Origin: Clytia hemisphaerica
Taxonomy: Eukaryota; Cnidaria; Hydrozoa; Leptothecata; Clytiidae
Reading direction: 5' to 3'
Assembly (NCBI GenBank): GCA_902728285.1
Contig: CACVBU010000977.1
Location: 124,001 to 188,000, forward strand
DNA length: 64,000 bases
Shown here: one piece after another, positions 9,925 to 24,000 of the stretch
How positions within the stretch are numbered: position 1 is the stretch's first letter
Layout: the number at the start of each line of letters is the position of its first letter
Translations under genes and position numbers: made by a program
The notes under the pieces: model-generated
The model's input: the letters and a program-made list of their open reading frames with translations, nothing else
What the model was told of the DNA's origin: nothing
Database searches by the model: none

Positions 9925-10590
9925 GGTATAAAGAAAGACAGGAGAAGTATGCTATTGTAACCAAGCTCGCCCTACGATTAAAAAAGTTACGATGTATGCA
10001 TGCTCATAATCTCATATATCGTGCATTTTTAATGAGCTCTTTTATCCATAGGTTAAATCTTATTGGCTCATTTAAGCTTTAGAAATTAGATGAGACGAGA
10101 TTCATTGTTTCTGACATCAGTGTAAGAAAATATTTGGACTAAAAAAAGGCCTGTAAACTTGGCAATCCTTCATCAAATGATAAGATTTTTCGATCAATGT
10201 TTTCTTTCAGGTGAACTCTTATGCTTGATACTTTCCTCCAAATTCTCCAGCGACTTTATGTCTACACATTGAGTCTGAAATTGTGTGTGCTTATAAAGAA
10301 CTTTTCATTTTCTGGCTTGAGAAAATATCTTTTCAAAACAAAATTGAACGGATAGCGAAATGGAACATAAATTTGTTTCGTGGACGAAGTTTTATCTAAT
10401 TTTCGTATATTAAAAGGCTAGAATCTTCAATACTGATTATTAGAATGTTCAGAGCAAACTTGAGTTCTACTAAAAAGTCTTATTTCATCGGGCGAGCTTA
10501 GAATTTCTTTTGATACATTTTATAAAAGAAATCAAAAGACTTTAACGACCAATTACCGACACATTCAACTCCTGTTTTCTTTATACCTCT
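9925..10590. other. No gene or repeat recognised
   Basis: AT-rich DNA with stop codons in all frames at short intervals. I see no splice-flanked exon, repeat or RNA gene. Confidence 0.4.
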
Positions 10591-10600
10591 ATGCTTAAGG

Positions 10601-10663
10601 GCTCTGATCATAGCGATTTTTCATATTTTTTATTTTTTCACTATGGTCAGAGAGCCCTTAAGG
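10601..10663. repeat. Short TTAA-flanked hairpin
   Basis: TTAAGGGCTCTGATCATAG at the left is answered by CTATGGTCAGAGAGCCCTTAA at the right, around an AT-rich loop of about 25 bp. It could be a minimal MITE or a strong hairpin. Confidence 0.6.
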
Positions 10664-10791
10664 ATTAGATGCATCGGTAGGCTGAATTAAAATCCTTAAT
10701 GAAAACGAAATTAAAGATTTTTTAAATGATGGGAGTATCGCTATCAATCATTGCTTTTCATTGGAATGCACAAAAACTGCAAAAATCACTA

Positions 10792-11147
10792 CTTTAATGG
10801 GATAAACTTTCGCGGGGATTAAATTTCGTGGTTGGGCTTAGGCCTATCCGCGAAATTCAAAAATTTCGCGGGGACTTAATTTCGCGGGTAACACTATTGG
10901 GTGCCATTATTTTCACGATTTTGTGGCTTTTACTGGCAAATCATGCATGTTGGTTGTTGAAATACACATTATTGGCGCTTCTTTGATGCAAGTAACCATT
11001 CAAATAGTATTTATCTGACATATTTTGAGTTTTGTTTAGAAATATTTCGCGGAAGAGGCCCTTCCAAATTTCCATTGGGACTTAATTTCGCGGATTTTCG
11101 CGAAATCTGCGAAATTTAATCCCCGCAAAAAGTTTATCCCATTAAAG
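10792..11147. mobile_element. MITE with CTTTAATGGGATAAACTTT ends
   Basis: Left end CTTTAATGGGATAAACTTT followed by CGCGGGGATTAAATTTCG; the right end is its complement. Internally the unit GGGACTTAATTTCGCGG is repeated several times in both orientations. Length 356 bp, no ORF. Confidence 0.75.
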
Positions 11148-11907
11148 CAGTTTAGGGATAAACGGTTTAAAACTGAAATCGACCAATGAAAAGAATACAC
11201 ACAAAAAAATAGAAACTCATCAATTAAGTATGAAATCGAAATCTCCAAATTAAAGGTTCGATTGAATGACTTTGCAAATTTTGAATATTCTCGGTGTTGA
11301 TATTTGATTCGTCCTTCATTTTTGTTTGAAACTCTTGATTAGAACTTTTGACACACATTGACAATCAAAAAAATAAATTATATTTAAAAAATATCAAAAT
11401 CTAACAAAATGTAACAAAATCTAAAATTCTCATTTTTTTAATGTTCTTAAAAATCTAATAATAACAAAATAATAAATTTCTAAAAATCCCAAATTCATTA
11501 CATGAATTGGGAAAAACTCTTTTAATTTAACTTTTTGGTCTTAATAGTATTTACAGAGAAAATTCTTTGAAATTCAACGAAACCAAAAATAACCCACTTT
11601 CTAAATAAATAATCTAAATAACTAAATCAAAATCACATCAAAAACCACTAAACGCTATCTTGACAGAAAGATACTGCTTTCAAAATAAAAGCCATCATCG
11701 TCTATAATCTCCAGTAATATTTCCAAACAGTGATCACCACAAAATTGATGATTAGAATACAGTATGTCGATTAAGTTTCCCCACTGTATCAATTCTCTAA
11801 CGAATTTACAGTCCAAAACAAGCTGCCATCTTTGCCTCGTCAATGCAGATATATATTATCCGATGGGCAAAGGAAAATAGCTCACCAGTTCAAAGACATA
11901 TCCAACC

Positions 11908-14900
11908 TCAATGCTGCAAACTAGCACCATAATTTGTGGCAAAATAATTATTACTGCAATGCTGGTGATACGAGGGCGGGTAAAGATAACGCACCCCACC
12001 CGTATTGTTTGTATTATTGTAAGGTGCAGAGCCAAGGTTGGGCGGTGTAGAATGTGTAGCGAGGGCGGTGTTGTGATGAACATTTGGATTGTTGTAGTAG
12101 TAATGGTGAGACGAATAGTGGGACGAGTCTTCAAGTCTGAGGGAAAATGAATATATTAAAATGGTTGGTTCTGTTAAGAAGTAATCATTTCAGAAATAAT
12201 TTGACCTTACAATTATACACTGGTTAACTAGGAGGTGACATTTTGCAAGACTTTTATAGTTTCAAAATAGGCCTCGGGTATCAGGGTTGAAGAAAACCGC
12301 CTATGATACCCAGAACATATTTCTGCCAGAGTTCCCTTCCCAAACAGAGAAAGTAGACTCCATTTAAAGAATGCTAATAAAGTATTAAAAACCATGAAAT
12401 AATCTCTTCCACAGAGGCCAAGTTAAAGAAAGAAGTATGACTGATTAACTTGCTAAAATCGCAATCCTGCCCATTAGAGAAGTGGAAACAGGAAATACCT
12501 CAATGGTAGCACTGGGGAATGTATATTGTTCAATGACGAATACCAGGGCGTTGCACCACTACCACCACTACTCACACCACAATTTCCACCACCACCGCCG
12601 CCGCCAACACTATCCATGGATGATGTAGATGACATCACCAGGGAGTCATTATTATTATTGCTACAGTTATTGTTGCCTCCTTGAGGTATATTATCATAAG
12701 AGAAGTAATGATGATAGCTGCTCCCTAATCCTGTGCTACCATGTTGATCACTTGTTGACGACGTCATGGAAACACTGCTCGAAGATGGCGACGGGAGAAG
12801 TGTGCATGATGATGGGCTTCCAGTTTTCCGAGGATCTAAAGTTTAATGAAGATGTTAGGAATTGATGTTAATGAGTTGAGGGAGATGTCTGAAGATCTGA
12901 AGAAAGCAATAGTTCAATTAATTTCAATATATTATTGGGATTAGGAAACATCTTACAACAAAAGTTTATCGCTTTGTATATCGGGTCTGATTACACAGAG
13001 GTTTGAAAATTGAAAGCGTAGATTGATATTAGAAATTCATAAGGTTAAAAGTTTGTGATATTTTCTTCTTAACTGCCTCTTAATGTGAGATCGAGGTCAA
13101 ATATCTTTTAAACGAATGATAAAAAAACTAAAATTGTGCAATAGTTCTTTTAAAAAAAACAGCCTTCCATATTATTGAAATTTGATGTGTTTAAAGTTGA
13201 TACACCTTGACATTTATGAGAAAAATGTCTGTGCAAGAGTAATAGAAATAGAAACGTAAAAATAGAAACAAAGAGGGAGCGTTATTTATTGTTGAGAAAA
13301 TCCTTCCAAAGTCCAATCATTTTTCTTGATAAAACCTTTAAAAATTCTCATGTTTAAAAAGTATTTTGATTTATCTTAAACTAGGTCGAATAAAGAGTAT
13401 TAAAGTAGCAAAAGTAGTAGGTTTGAAACAGGATATAAGATAAAAAAAATTGCTAAAAAATTATGTTTTATCAATAGTTGATCCTGTCTGATCAATTTCG
13501 AGTTTTTCAACCGCAGTTCTATAAACATTTTTCGTCATCTTTATTGCGTTTTTTAGCAGAAACAATAACAAGAATTCACTCCTTAAAGAAGAACGGACAG
13601 AACAGCGAACAGAACATAGGCCATTTGAACATGCTACGATAGCACTGAGCACTTCTGGTCTTGGTAATGAAGCATGGAAAACCATAGAAAAAGAAGTCCT
13701 ACGAGCTTGAATACTTACAAAATGAGGGTTTCAAGGAATTCGAGAAGCCCTCTTCACATCGTTTCATCTTCATTTCGGAATTGGTTTTTGAGCGACGACG
13801 TGCATTGGCAAACCACGTTTTCACCTGAGGGATGGTCAAGCCAGATAGATTTGCCAGCTGCTGTTTCTCAAGTACGCTTGGATATGGATCACTTTTGTGA
13901 TTTATGAGCCAAGTCTTTAGAAGACCAGTTGCTTCCTTAGGTAAGGAACTAGTTTTTCGGATACCATTTAGACATATTGTCCTTGGGGGAGGATTTCTTT
14001 TTCGAACTCGAAATCTGGACAAAGCTGACAACTTTTTGTTTTGTCGGTTTTCCTCCTCAATGTAGTGGGCTTTGTCCCATATTTCCACCAGCTTGTCATG
14101 GTTGGTGAATTGATTCTCCTGAAATGGAAGAAGAGATCGAAAGTTATTTTAATTACTTATCATTTTTGTAATTTATGAGCCGATTTTTATTTTTTAGAAT
14201 TAATTGTTAATAATTTTATTTGTACACATAAAATGGCGTTGATAATATAAAATAAAAAGAGTCAAGTCATAATGATTCGTCACAATCGCTAGGTTTATGT
14301 TTATAGCAAATTTAGAAAATTCTTGTATTTTCAAAGGAAAATCCTCCTTCTAGCTCGGATAGCTAAGCTACTCATTTGTCCAATCTCCATGTCCCCAATC
14401 CCCCGTAATCTCGGAGATCAGCCCAAGAGGAATTTTTATGGCTTGTATCAGGTCATTTTCTAAAACGATGATCTAATGTTTCAAAAGGATTACATATCAT
14501 TGCGATAAGAGTAACAAACCTAGTTATTTTGATGTATTCAGAGAAAGAAAAAAGGGAGGCATCTAATGATCAAATAATGAGTATTGCGTTGGAAATAATC
14601 ATCTTTATAACACCAGGATTTTGTGATTGAAAAGGGGAAAACATTTCATTTTTTGATACATTTTCATTAACTTTCCTACACGTTGAATAGTTTGTTAAAA
14701 GATACGATCTGATTATTTTGAAAAAGGCTCGTTTCAAGCTAAACATGACATGAAGCTTTCAAGATTACGCTACCTTTTCAATAGAAGAGACCAGAGCTAA
14801 AACTCATCAAATAAAAATTCAAATAAAAAAGCTGATCATGTTAGCCCAGACATCAAAGATCTTTTGTCAAGAAATGCATTATTGTGTTTTTCAAGGAAGA

Positions 14901-17900
14901 TTGTTCCTTAGATTCTTGAGAGGAGAAATTCAATAGATTTTCTTGAAACAAAGACAATGACAATTAAAAATGCATGAATGGTTTTCCTTGAGAAATATAA
15001 TTTGATTTTCGAAGGAGGGTTTTATTTGGAAAGTGCGAAGCCCACCTTTCGTTCCAATAAAAATAGTTTTGTATATTATATTTGTCAAGGAACATTGGTC
15101 TGGTGTATTTTCCAAGGAAAGTCATTCTAGAAAAAACTATTGACGAAAATAATTCAATCGATAGGCCATTGATTCGCCTTCATGAAAACAAGAAAGATTC
15201 AATTAAGCTATTGCCTTAAAAAACTGATGGAAGTACAACCAACAAACATGACAACTTTTCTCCCTCATTTCCTATGTTTTGGCATTAGTTATACTGGGGA
15301 GGTGGTTATTAGGGTCGGGAGCTGACGGGTGGTGTACCACCCTACTTTGGACTGACGGACCCTTAAGTATAAGTTTAATCTAAAGGGATACCTGGCTGTT
15401 TTCATTTTCAGATATGTTACACTTATGTACACTTATGTAATTCTGAGGAAAAGTCTTGCTTCAGTATATTTTGAACATGTTGGAATCAATACCGTAATCA
15501 TCTAATCCTTACACCCTTCTTAGGAGATAGGAATAACAGGAAGGTCAGAATGACTGATTGAGAGAAGAAATATAGTTTTCACTCAGTGATTCCAACCTTC
15601 CTTTTTTTCCAAACTCTGAAGGGTATCTGGATTGTTGATATTAGACCAACTTATAGTATTTATTAAAAAAATAGACTTGGGAAGACAATTTGGTTCCCTT
15701 AATGTGACGATGCATTTTTAGTTTGTTGACATTTCTAGAAAAATTAACTATTTTTTTCTTCAAAAACACTCAAGAAATTGAAAGATCTAACCATCTTCAT
15801 TTCATACAAAATTCTGACAATAGTTTGGCTTTAACCCTATTCATACTAGACTTTTAGGGGCGGTTCAGAACTAGGGAGGGGGCTTTTCATGTACCACCCC
15901 TTAACTTGTGATCTAGTGGGTCTTTTTGGATGAAATTTGGCTGAGTTTTCTGAGTCTAAAATGCTTATTTTATCCTAAATATACAATAAATTACGGCTTA
16001 AACAATATATTTGACACAAAAATAAATTTGTATTTGAGATGTGCCAATTTTTGTGACACCTTACTGTCAGAAATGTCATCATGCTCAAGGTGTGAAAAGT
16101 TTTAGGTGTCAAATTTTTTTTTATTTTGAAACTAAATAAAAGTTAGAAATTTACATCACATCACATTTATTTTCATCCCAAAACTTCTATTATTTCGGGA
16201 GCTATTAACAATTGTTTCACCCCTGATCAGAAAAGCCCCCCCCCCTAAGACAAATAGGCTTGATAGACTTTTTGCAGGACATGATGGCATGTTGAATGGT
16301 TAAAAACCCCAGCATCACAACAATGCATTAAATATTTTCTTATCATTGTTTTAGTGATGTAGTCAGTGGAGTTTAGATAATATGCAGCTTGAAGGGTGTC
16401 TAGATTAGATCAGGGATGTAAAATACTTTCCTAACTAGGCAAAAACTCCTTACTATCTGTTGCAACATCCAACATATATATATATATAGCCTTCTCTATA
16501 ACAGTTACTTCTTTAAAAAATTTTCCGTCAGTGTTTTGGCTACTATAGACGGCTTTTGTGATACGCCATTTGTTTACTCATGTGACTTACGGCCAGATCT
16601 TTTAGAGGCAAAAAGACCATAAGCTGGAGGCAAGCAGATTTTTTGTTTTGACAAAGTCTCTGGTAGGACTTTTGAAAAGAAATTTTAGCATGTTTTCTCA
16701 GAGGTAAACAGCCTTACCATTCATAAATTTTGAAGAGATATGACTGGTAGTTGTCAAAAATTTGATTGATATTCACTTGCTTCCATATAAATTGTAAGTC
16801 TTTTTCCTGATTTGCCTCTAATAATCAAGCGCAATCGCCTGCCCACCAGTCACACTAGGAAATCTAGCTTTCAGAAAAAACAACATCAGTCATCTACAGG
16901 ATTTGCAACAACAAGGATGAGAGTTACCTGAATCAAGTTCGGAAGACAATTAATAAAAACTTGAAAGTTTGAAATAAAATAAAACGTGCAGCAGCCAAAA
17001 TCAACCAACCAAAATTTGTCGTTCAATTCCCGAGACGGCGCTTCGATTTTTAAGGCCTAGTTTATACGCTAAAGTAAAAACAATTCCGCACATGAAAATG
17101 GGTCGGTGTTTGAGGTCCGGCAAAATTTCTGGGAAATAGCCTAGATCCGGCGGTGGGTTCCATCTCCTCCGTAGATCTTTTTCTTGGGAAGTTGATCTTC
17201 AAATTAGTTCTCAAGGTTGGCTTGGCTCAAATTATTACATCTATGGCTCAAATTTTAGGCAATTTCTCATAGATTTTGAGAATGTTAATTTCATTTAAAA
17301 GCGCCGGGTTATTTTTCCATGAATCCCTTTAGAGGTTTTGTGGCGCATTTTTTGCTTGAGAGTCAGGTAAACAATATAGCGCTTTCGCAGCATTAATCTT
17401 TGATACACATTTTGGCGGGACGCTAGAGTGACTTAACTGCCCACATCAGTCCGTCCTTACAAAATCAAAACATTGAAACTCCTCTATACCTACCTTACAC
17501 TACTTATCAGGCCTTGCCATGAACAATACCTTGCGTGTGTCAATATAGCACTCCATAAAAGATATGTCATAGATTATGGTGTGCTATTAGCCCTTGCAAA
17601 AAGGATTTTGTACATTCTTTTATATTTTAGGAGTGTTATTTTAGCACTTACAAACTATCTTAGGTGTGTGCCACCATACACGGCAAGGCCCTGCCTATGA
17701 TGTACAAATAAAAAGCATTTTTGTCTAAATATATAAGTCAGTAAGACAAAACTTTTTTTTGGCATGAAATGCTCTTCTATTCAAAATTCACTTTAAAAAA
17801 AAGTGTGACTACTTACAAGCTGTCTTACAAAATAAGTTTCTATTTCAAGAAAAAAAGAACTTTTGATGAGTAAAAAGTGTGTAAAGTTTAGTCCAACAAA

Positions 17901-18475
17901 GATAAAACCACGAGGAGATCAATCATTTTTCATCACAAAGTATTATAATTACCAAAAGTATATCATGTTTCCTCCATTCAATGTTTCTTGTCTTTTGTTT
18001 TTTAAGCTGAATTGTTTTGGTTTGACTCGACCTGAACTGTGAAATGTGTGTGAGAATTGTGGTTCTTTAGCACAGCGAGCGCTTCTGACTTTCACTTTCG
18101 TTTTTTGTTTTTGAAGAAAATTCGAATGTTGCGTATAAGGCCCTATCTACACGAAAAATGGCAAAATAGAATAAGAAAACTGACCTTGAGAATCTTTTTC
18201 ACAGTGTCTGTGTCTTTTTTGTGTAGTGCTACCTCAGCTTTTGCTCGAAGAATACATTCCTCAGTCCAATAAACATCGGTATTTGGAAGTTCATTGAGAA
18301 ACACAGACAAGGCATCCATGCTATTGGTCTTAGAGAGTAAACAACAAATATCGTTTGCAATGTTTTTGACGGAAGTGTCTTCCACAGGGAGAATGTTTGT
18401 ATAATGCCTCCAAAGTTGTAAAAGCTGTTGCACATGTTCCACAGTATTACTGGCTTTTTCCTCTAGGTGGTCCAT
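11908..18475 (-). CDS. SIX-domain homeobox protein with TALE-like three-residue insertion
   Basis: Four exons in phase: 18475-18185, 14118-13719, 12835-12499, 12136-11908, total 1257 nt, 418 aa. Exon 1 plus the start of exon 2 form a SIX domain (LNELPNTDVYWTEECILRAK, VKKIL, then LVEIWDKAHYIEEEN and RFRVRKRNPPPRTI), the protein-interaction domain of SIX transcription factors. A homeodomain follows (KEATGLLKTWLINHKSDPYP, then GLTIPQVKTWFANARRR). Compared with SIX homeodomains it has three extra residues before DPYP, the length of the TALE loop, and WFANARRR as in Iroquois/Mohawk, not the SIX WFKNRRQR. Exons 3 and 4 encode a disordered Ser/Gly/Asn/His/Tyr-rich tail ending at TGA 11908. The frame is open 42 nt upstream of the ATG to an acceptor at 18517, so an extra 5' exon is possible. 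Intron 1 is 4.1 kb. Nuclear DNA-binding role is inferred; ANHX-like or a diverged SIX are both possible. Confidence 0.85.
15283..15380. repeat. GT/AC-rich fragment in homeobox intron 1
   Basis: GGGTCGGGAGCTGACGGGTG, followed by GGACTGACGGACCC, resembles the inner MITE at 19.66-20.0 kb (GGACCGACGGGTATG). It is probably a degraded relative. Confidence 0.35.
15835..16270. repeat. Degraded MITE-like inverted repeat in intron 1
   Basis: The left segment CATACTAGACTTTTAGGGGC with GGGGGCTTTTC is loosely mirrored by GAAAAGCCCCCCC, then CCTAAGACAAATAGG near 16230. The ends are imperfect. No coding content. Confidence 0.4.
17505..17698. repeat. MITE-like inverted repeat in intron 1
   Basis: CAGGCCTTGCCATG near 17508 is mirrored by CACGGCAAGGCCCTG near 17680. 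Inner blocks (TGTGTCAATATAGCACTCC against GGAGTGTTATTTTAGCAC) are also inverted. It accounts for the open frame at 17473-17700. Confidence 0.6.
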
Positions 18476-18519
18476 TTTCCACCCAGAGCCTAAACTTTGC
18501 TTTAATCTTCGACGATTCT

Positions 18520-19600
18520 GTAGAAAAGAAAATTATCAAGATAAACAATTAATGCTAAACAAAAAAGTCCAAACAAAAAATGTTAAAACTTTTAATTATC
18601 CACATTCAACTTTATTCTAACATTTTTTCTGTATGCAAAAAATTGTTATTGTTATGACCCAGCATAAAGTATAAGATTTCCCTTTCCAAACAAATTCCAA
18701 AAAGACATTCCAAATAAAAAGATATCGCATCACAAAAAGTGTGAAGCGATATGTTTAACGGTGAATAACAAAAGAAAAGAATTTCAAAACGATCACCTCC
18801 TAATAAATGCGATTGCCTTCTGCTCTCCACCACTGTGTCAAAATATATTCATTTTTTCTTCCCTCAGACAGTAAAGACAATAGAAAATTAATATTTTCAG
18901 ACAATAAACATGAGAACATTTCTATGGAGGATTTTCCATACTTTCTACACTTAAGGTTTTCCAACAAAGGTTTCTAGCGTAGACCGTTTTCCGGGATGAA
19001 ATAAAAGTCTAGCCTATCCAAAACTCATCAGAGCGCATGCAAACTTTTCCAAAAGCTCAAAATCTTTATATCCAAAACACTTTATCAAATTGGACATTTT
19101 TTTTTCAATTTTTGACTTTGAGAACCACCCACCTGTGCAAAAATGTCTCTGCGAATCGAATTTCCATCAAATTACTACTTTCTACAAGGTCAATCAAAAT
19201 TTAACAAGATTATGAAAAATCTAACAAAAGGGTATGGCAATCCAATTTTTGACCATTTCACTTTCCCAGTCACTAAAAAACCAGCGCGCCAGACTAAAAA
19301 ACTCATACAAACAACAAACTTTTCTACCAGACAGTAATGTTTTAACATACATTCGAAAATTCGAAAAAGTAAAAAAACGTTCGATTAGTATCTAGTTTTG
19401 TTTACATGCCACAACATTTTACAAGAACTTTTTCATTTCCGGGTTGTTCATTGACATCGGAGAAAAAGTTGGGTTGAAATAAATTGTTTCTTGCAAAAGA
19501 TTTTATGCTACGAGTATTTATTGCCTACAAAAACACAGGCTTTCTTGAATTTCGTTTGGAAAAAGGGAGCTTTAGGATCGCTCCTGGCCACGGTCTCAGT
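18520..19600. other. Upstream flank of the homeobox gene
   Basis: No further exon of the homeobox gene is evident. The acceptor before 18517 implies at least one upstream exon, perhaps untranslated, whose position I cannot fix. No TATA box in a convincing position. Confidence 0.35.
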
Positions 19601-19610
19601 CGTTATTTAC

Positions 19611-20212
19611 TTATAGGTTCCAAATAAACGGGCAGAAAATTTTCCAACCTCTCCCCCGGGGGGGGGGGGCAGCTGGGCAAAAGGACCGACGGGTATGTGC
19701 GGGTCCTAAGGGTACCTTTTCCAATATGTTTAAAATGCACTGAAAGGGTCGGAAAAACTAGAGATGCACTGTAAGGGTAGAAATTTCAGAAAATTCTTGA
19801 AAAATCTAGATATTTTGACCAAAAATGCTAGAATTTTGACCATTTTTTGCACGAAAGGGATCGAAAATTTGGGGGAAAATGCACTCTAAGGGTATGATTT
19901 TCACTGATTTTTGCTGCACTGTAAGGGTGCAATTTTAAAAGCCAATTTTTGGCCCGCACATACCGTCAGTCCGCAAACCCAGTGCCCCCCCCCGGGCCCC
20001 TCCCCCGGACCTTATTAGGACCACCCCCGCCCCCGTTTATTAATTTTTAAGAATTATTCAGCTTTCAAAGAGAAGGTCCCTTTTTCTGCTGTAAATACCC
20101 TGATTTTAGCCTACATTTACCTTATTTTTGGGTTTTAGTAATAAATAACAATTTCCAACCCCCGCCCCGGTAATTAGCTCCCCCTGTTTATTTTGAACCT
20201 TAGAACCTATTG
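19611..20212. mobile_element. G-run MITE 3 carrying a nested MITE
   Basis: The outer ends (ATAGGTTCCAAATAAACGGG, and CTGTTTATTTTGAACC on the other side) are the MITE 1 family. Inside (about 19660-19995) sits another inverted repeat, with AAAGGACCGACGGGTATG facing CATACCGTCAGTCC, bounded by runs of 9-11 G and C. The inner part repeats GCACTGTAAGGGT-like units (19735-19935). Confidence 0.65.
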
Positions 20213-21090
20213 CCTGAAATTTAAAATGGAACAACACAGCAGGAAACTAGAGATAAATGAAACCTTTGACTTCTATCTAAAAAACTTTTCTAAGAAGATA
20301 AGCATAATTGACAAATGTGTTTTTGGAATTGAAAAAGGCACTTGATCAATTTCGGTGAAACTAACACACTTCAACATACTAAGAAGGTATCAATCGAGGC
20401 ATCAAAAGGCCAGATGTGGTCAATTTCATCAAGAAATGAAGGCTCGTGACCCAACGCTAATGAGAAAAACACTTTTATTTGATAGAAATTGATTATCAAA
20501 TAAATGCATTTTGCCTTATTGCATGGATTTTTTGAAGTTAAGTGTAGGAGCTGATGCACTTTGATCAAAGATTTTAACATTTATGCAAAATATTGGCATT
20601 GAATATCCGACTCTAAACTACTTAAGGGAGTATTTTCCCTAGTCACCTATGGAATTAAGAAAACGTCAAAATTTGTAGGTAAGATTGAATAAGGAATAAA
20701 TATTTTCTAAAATCCTCTGACGTGTAAATATGCATCTTTAAACAATATATAACAGCTGATAAAAACCTTCCAAATCTCCTAGTCCTAAAAAAATATTTCT
20801 TATCTGCCGTAAAAAATTGATACTTCCAAACAGTGCCGAAACAAGATGCAACTAACAATCACTACCATTCCATCAGAAGTTAACAACGCTCGCTTAGAGT
20901 TTCTAGCAGAATCCATTTCAAATTACCATTCATAAATGAATCATCAGTTCATTTTCTAAAAAGAAGTTAAGCGAACCAAATGATGATCTTCGACAACTAA
21001 ACCTGATTTCGAAATCCAGATATATTTCCTGAAAAAAAACCATTCTCATTTTCCGTTCGTTCCAGATGACAAGTAGCATTATTTATCCCG

Positions 21091-24000
21091 TCAATCGTTA
21101 TGATGTTTCTTCTTGATGATTGTGGCCACTAATCGATTCTCGTAAATGAAAGATTTCACGTGACCGAAAATAAACATGAAAATGAAAAGGATGGCCAGAT
21201 ATTGAATCCAAGCGTGTTTCAAGAGTTGCCAAAATCCCGGTCGATAGCTAGATTTGAAATCAAGAGGTTAAGGATGGTTAAGAATCTAGAGATAACCTAA
21301 ATCACTGAGAAATGCCTTAAATTTTTTAAAAATATTTTCTACAGATTCTACATTTTGACGAAGTTCGAATCTGTTACATTTTTTCAAAACATACACTGAA
21401 AACTGGCTGCAATGACCGAAAGTTGACCCTTTCAAATAATAACATTCAAAATGTAATGAATTATCGACCCTAGCGTGATATTTTTGGGGCTTGAGCAGAA
21501 AAGAGACCTTGATTAGCGGCAAACCCCGGTTCCTCAATGTTTCCTGAGCGATTCCCCTCGAAAACACTGCAACAAATAACGTCTAGCTTGAAAACAAAGG
21601 AAACTAAATTAAACGGTCACACCTTTTAAACTTTTAAAGAGAGAGAGTATTTTGAGGTCTACCAAAAGAAAAATTTAGCCAAAACAAGAACTCCCTTTTT
21701 TTGTTTATGTTTAGAATAATGTGATTGCAATTCTCTACAAAACACATTTCGCATGTTAGGATGGGTATGTATCCATCTATTCAACTTCATTCAGGATGCC
21801 AGTAACCTCAGTTTAAGACCACCTTTCTCCGATTAGCGTTAAAGTTAAACAAAATGCCCCCAAGCAAAGGTAAAAAAAGCGAGGAGCAAGTTTTGAAAAA
21901 GATACATTATAGTTTGTTCGGGGTAATATATCTTCGTCTGTATTTTGAATGTGGTTGATTTTCCAGAAATCCATGATGGGTAACGTCCAATGAAATCCGT
22001 CGTCACTGTATTAAATAAATTATGATAAAAAATCATGTATTGTATTTTCTCAAGAGAGCAGCTCAATTTATCACCTTTAAAAGCTCAATCTGTTTGCATC
22101 CTTAGCTTTGAAACCAAGCATCATGGCAGACCTGCACTATAAACTCTAAACACCATTACTCTGAGCTCTCTTAATTCACTAAAAATGCTATTGCTTAAAG
22201 TTCACGTTCCAATTTTGAATGGACACTATATGGATTTCACGGCTTTGTGGCTTGAAGGAGCTGAAGAAAAGGATTTTTTTCGTTCCTGTCAATAGGAAGG
22301 CTGGATTGGAAGGTTCTTAAAAAAATCGAATAAAAAATGTTATTTTCTCATTCTCAGCCTCAGCATGTTTCTTAGATGTTTCTTAGTTTTAAGGCATTCT
22401 GAGCCTCATGTTTCTTAAAAGTGTTTCCTAAAAAAAGTGAGTAGCCGCGGATGCCTGTTAAGGGACTAAGATCTGAGGCAGACATAAGAAAATCCAGGAT
22501 TTATCGAAACTTTCCAGGGACCCTTTTACTTCCATTGGCCACCTTATTTTCCAAAAAGAAAATAAATGTTTGACGGCGAGTATTGATTGAGATAATCCAG
22601 GTATTACTACTTTATCCGGGGAAAGACTTGAGGGTTAGTGACTAATTTTTTTATTAACTAGGGAAAATTGACCAAAATTTTTCCAAGTGCTAATTTTTTC
22701 CAAACCGAAACAGTAGAGTCTCCATAAAGCGAATAACTAGAACATACTCGAGTTCCCCGTTATTTTTCTAAGTTATGGAGAGACAACTTTATTTCCCCCG
22801 AGTCCAATGAAACGCAATGTTCTTAAAACGCTAATTGGAACACCAGAGACACAAAAGATGTAACAACTTAACAAGATTTCGAAATCTTCTAATGGTATGA
22901 ACAGACCTTCGACAATCAGATTAATATAGTAATTGATAAAGCAATTGATTAAAAACGTTGCATCTTAGATAGAGATCTACATCAGTACACGACAGGGTAC
23001 ATGTTGTCATTACACTTGAAATATGAGACTCAAAATTTGAATAGTCAGATAATAGTTTTAAGTAATTACACTCTGTGCGCTTGAGATAACTCATTTTCTC
23101 AAGCAACTAGGGCGGTGGTCTTATAAAATGGGACTTTAGTTACAGAACTTTCTAGGGATGGCGCTAGACGTAGAGGAAATAAGGTAACGAACTTAAAGCG
23201 AGTTGATCAAATTATAAAGTAAAAGTGACAAGCAGATGACAAGAGGCTTGTCGAAAAAGATTTTTGATTCGTCTTTAAAGCCCTCCCATTTTATTGAATG
23301 GAACAGAGCATTTCTAGGAGATAACGGTTGAAATTACAAGAGTTGGGGTCAACTAATTCAACTCTCCAATTGCAAACATGTTCTTTTTAAATCTTATAAA
23401 ATATATAAAACCATTAACGTGGTAGCAGGGGGCGGTAAGGGGATAAATTCAAGTGGCAGCTGGTAAATTGGAAACAGTTGACCACGTAGAGAAAATTAAG
23501 ATAGAAAAGTAGACCTCTAAAATCCGATTTTCCGTTTCGCTGTCATAATGGGGAAATAAGAACCGAAACATGACTTTTCCACTAACATCGAGAATGAAAT
23601 TCAATTTCACATATCATAGAATAACATGTGGTTTATTTCATGTTAATGAATGCACAATGTAGACATTTTATGAAAACATTTCAGATAAGATCTCGCACAC
23701 GTTGCACGTTTCACGTACTAAGCTCCAGAGTTGATTGAGAATTAAAATCCTTAAACCAGTATCAAGTCTGCTTTAACGATTTAAACTCTTAAGTAATCTC
23801 TTTCAAATTTCGGAGAATATCTTTTTCAAATATATATTCATGGTAGAAATAAAACTAATCGGTTTTTTATCAGCAAGTTACAAACCGCAACGAGCACTTA
23901 TCAGTACCGAATTCCTGGTATTACAGTCGTAAATTTTTTAATGAGCATGATATTTTCCAAAACCTACTGGACAATAAGTAAGAACATTAGGGCTTTAGTT

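Noticed and set aside
11856-12134. Minus-strand frame rich in T and I over the last homeobox exon
   Set aside because: It is the wrong frame. The spliced phase from exon 3 gives the His/Tyr/Asn-rich reading that ends at 11908.
11911-12150. Plus-strand frame rich in I and V
   Set aside because: It is the antisense of the last homeobox exon.
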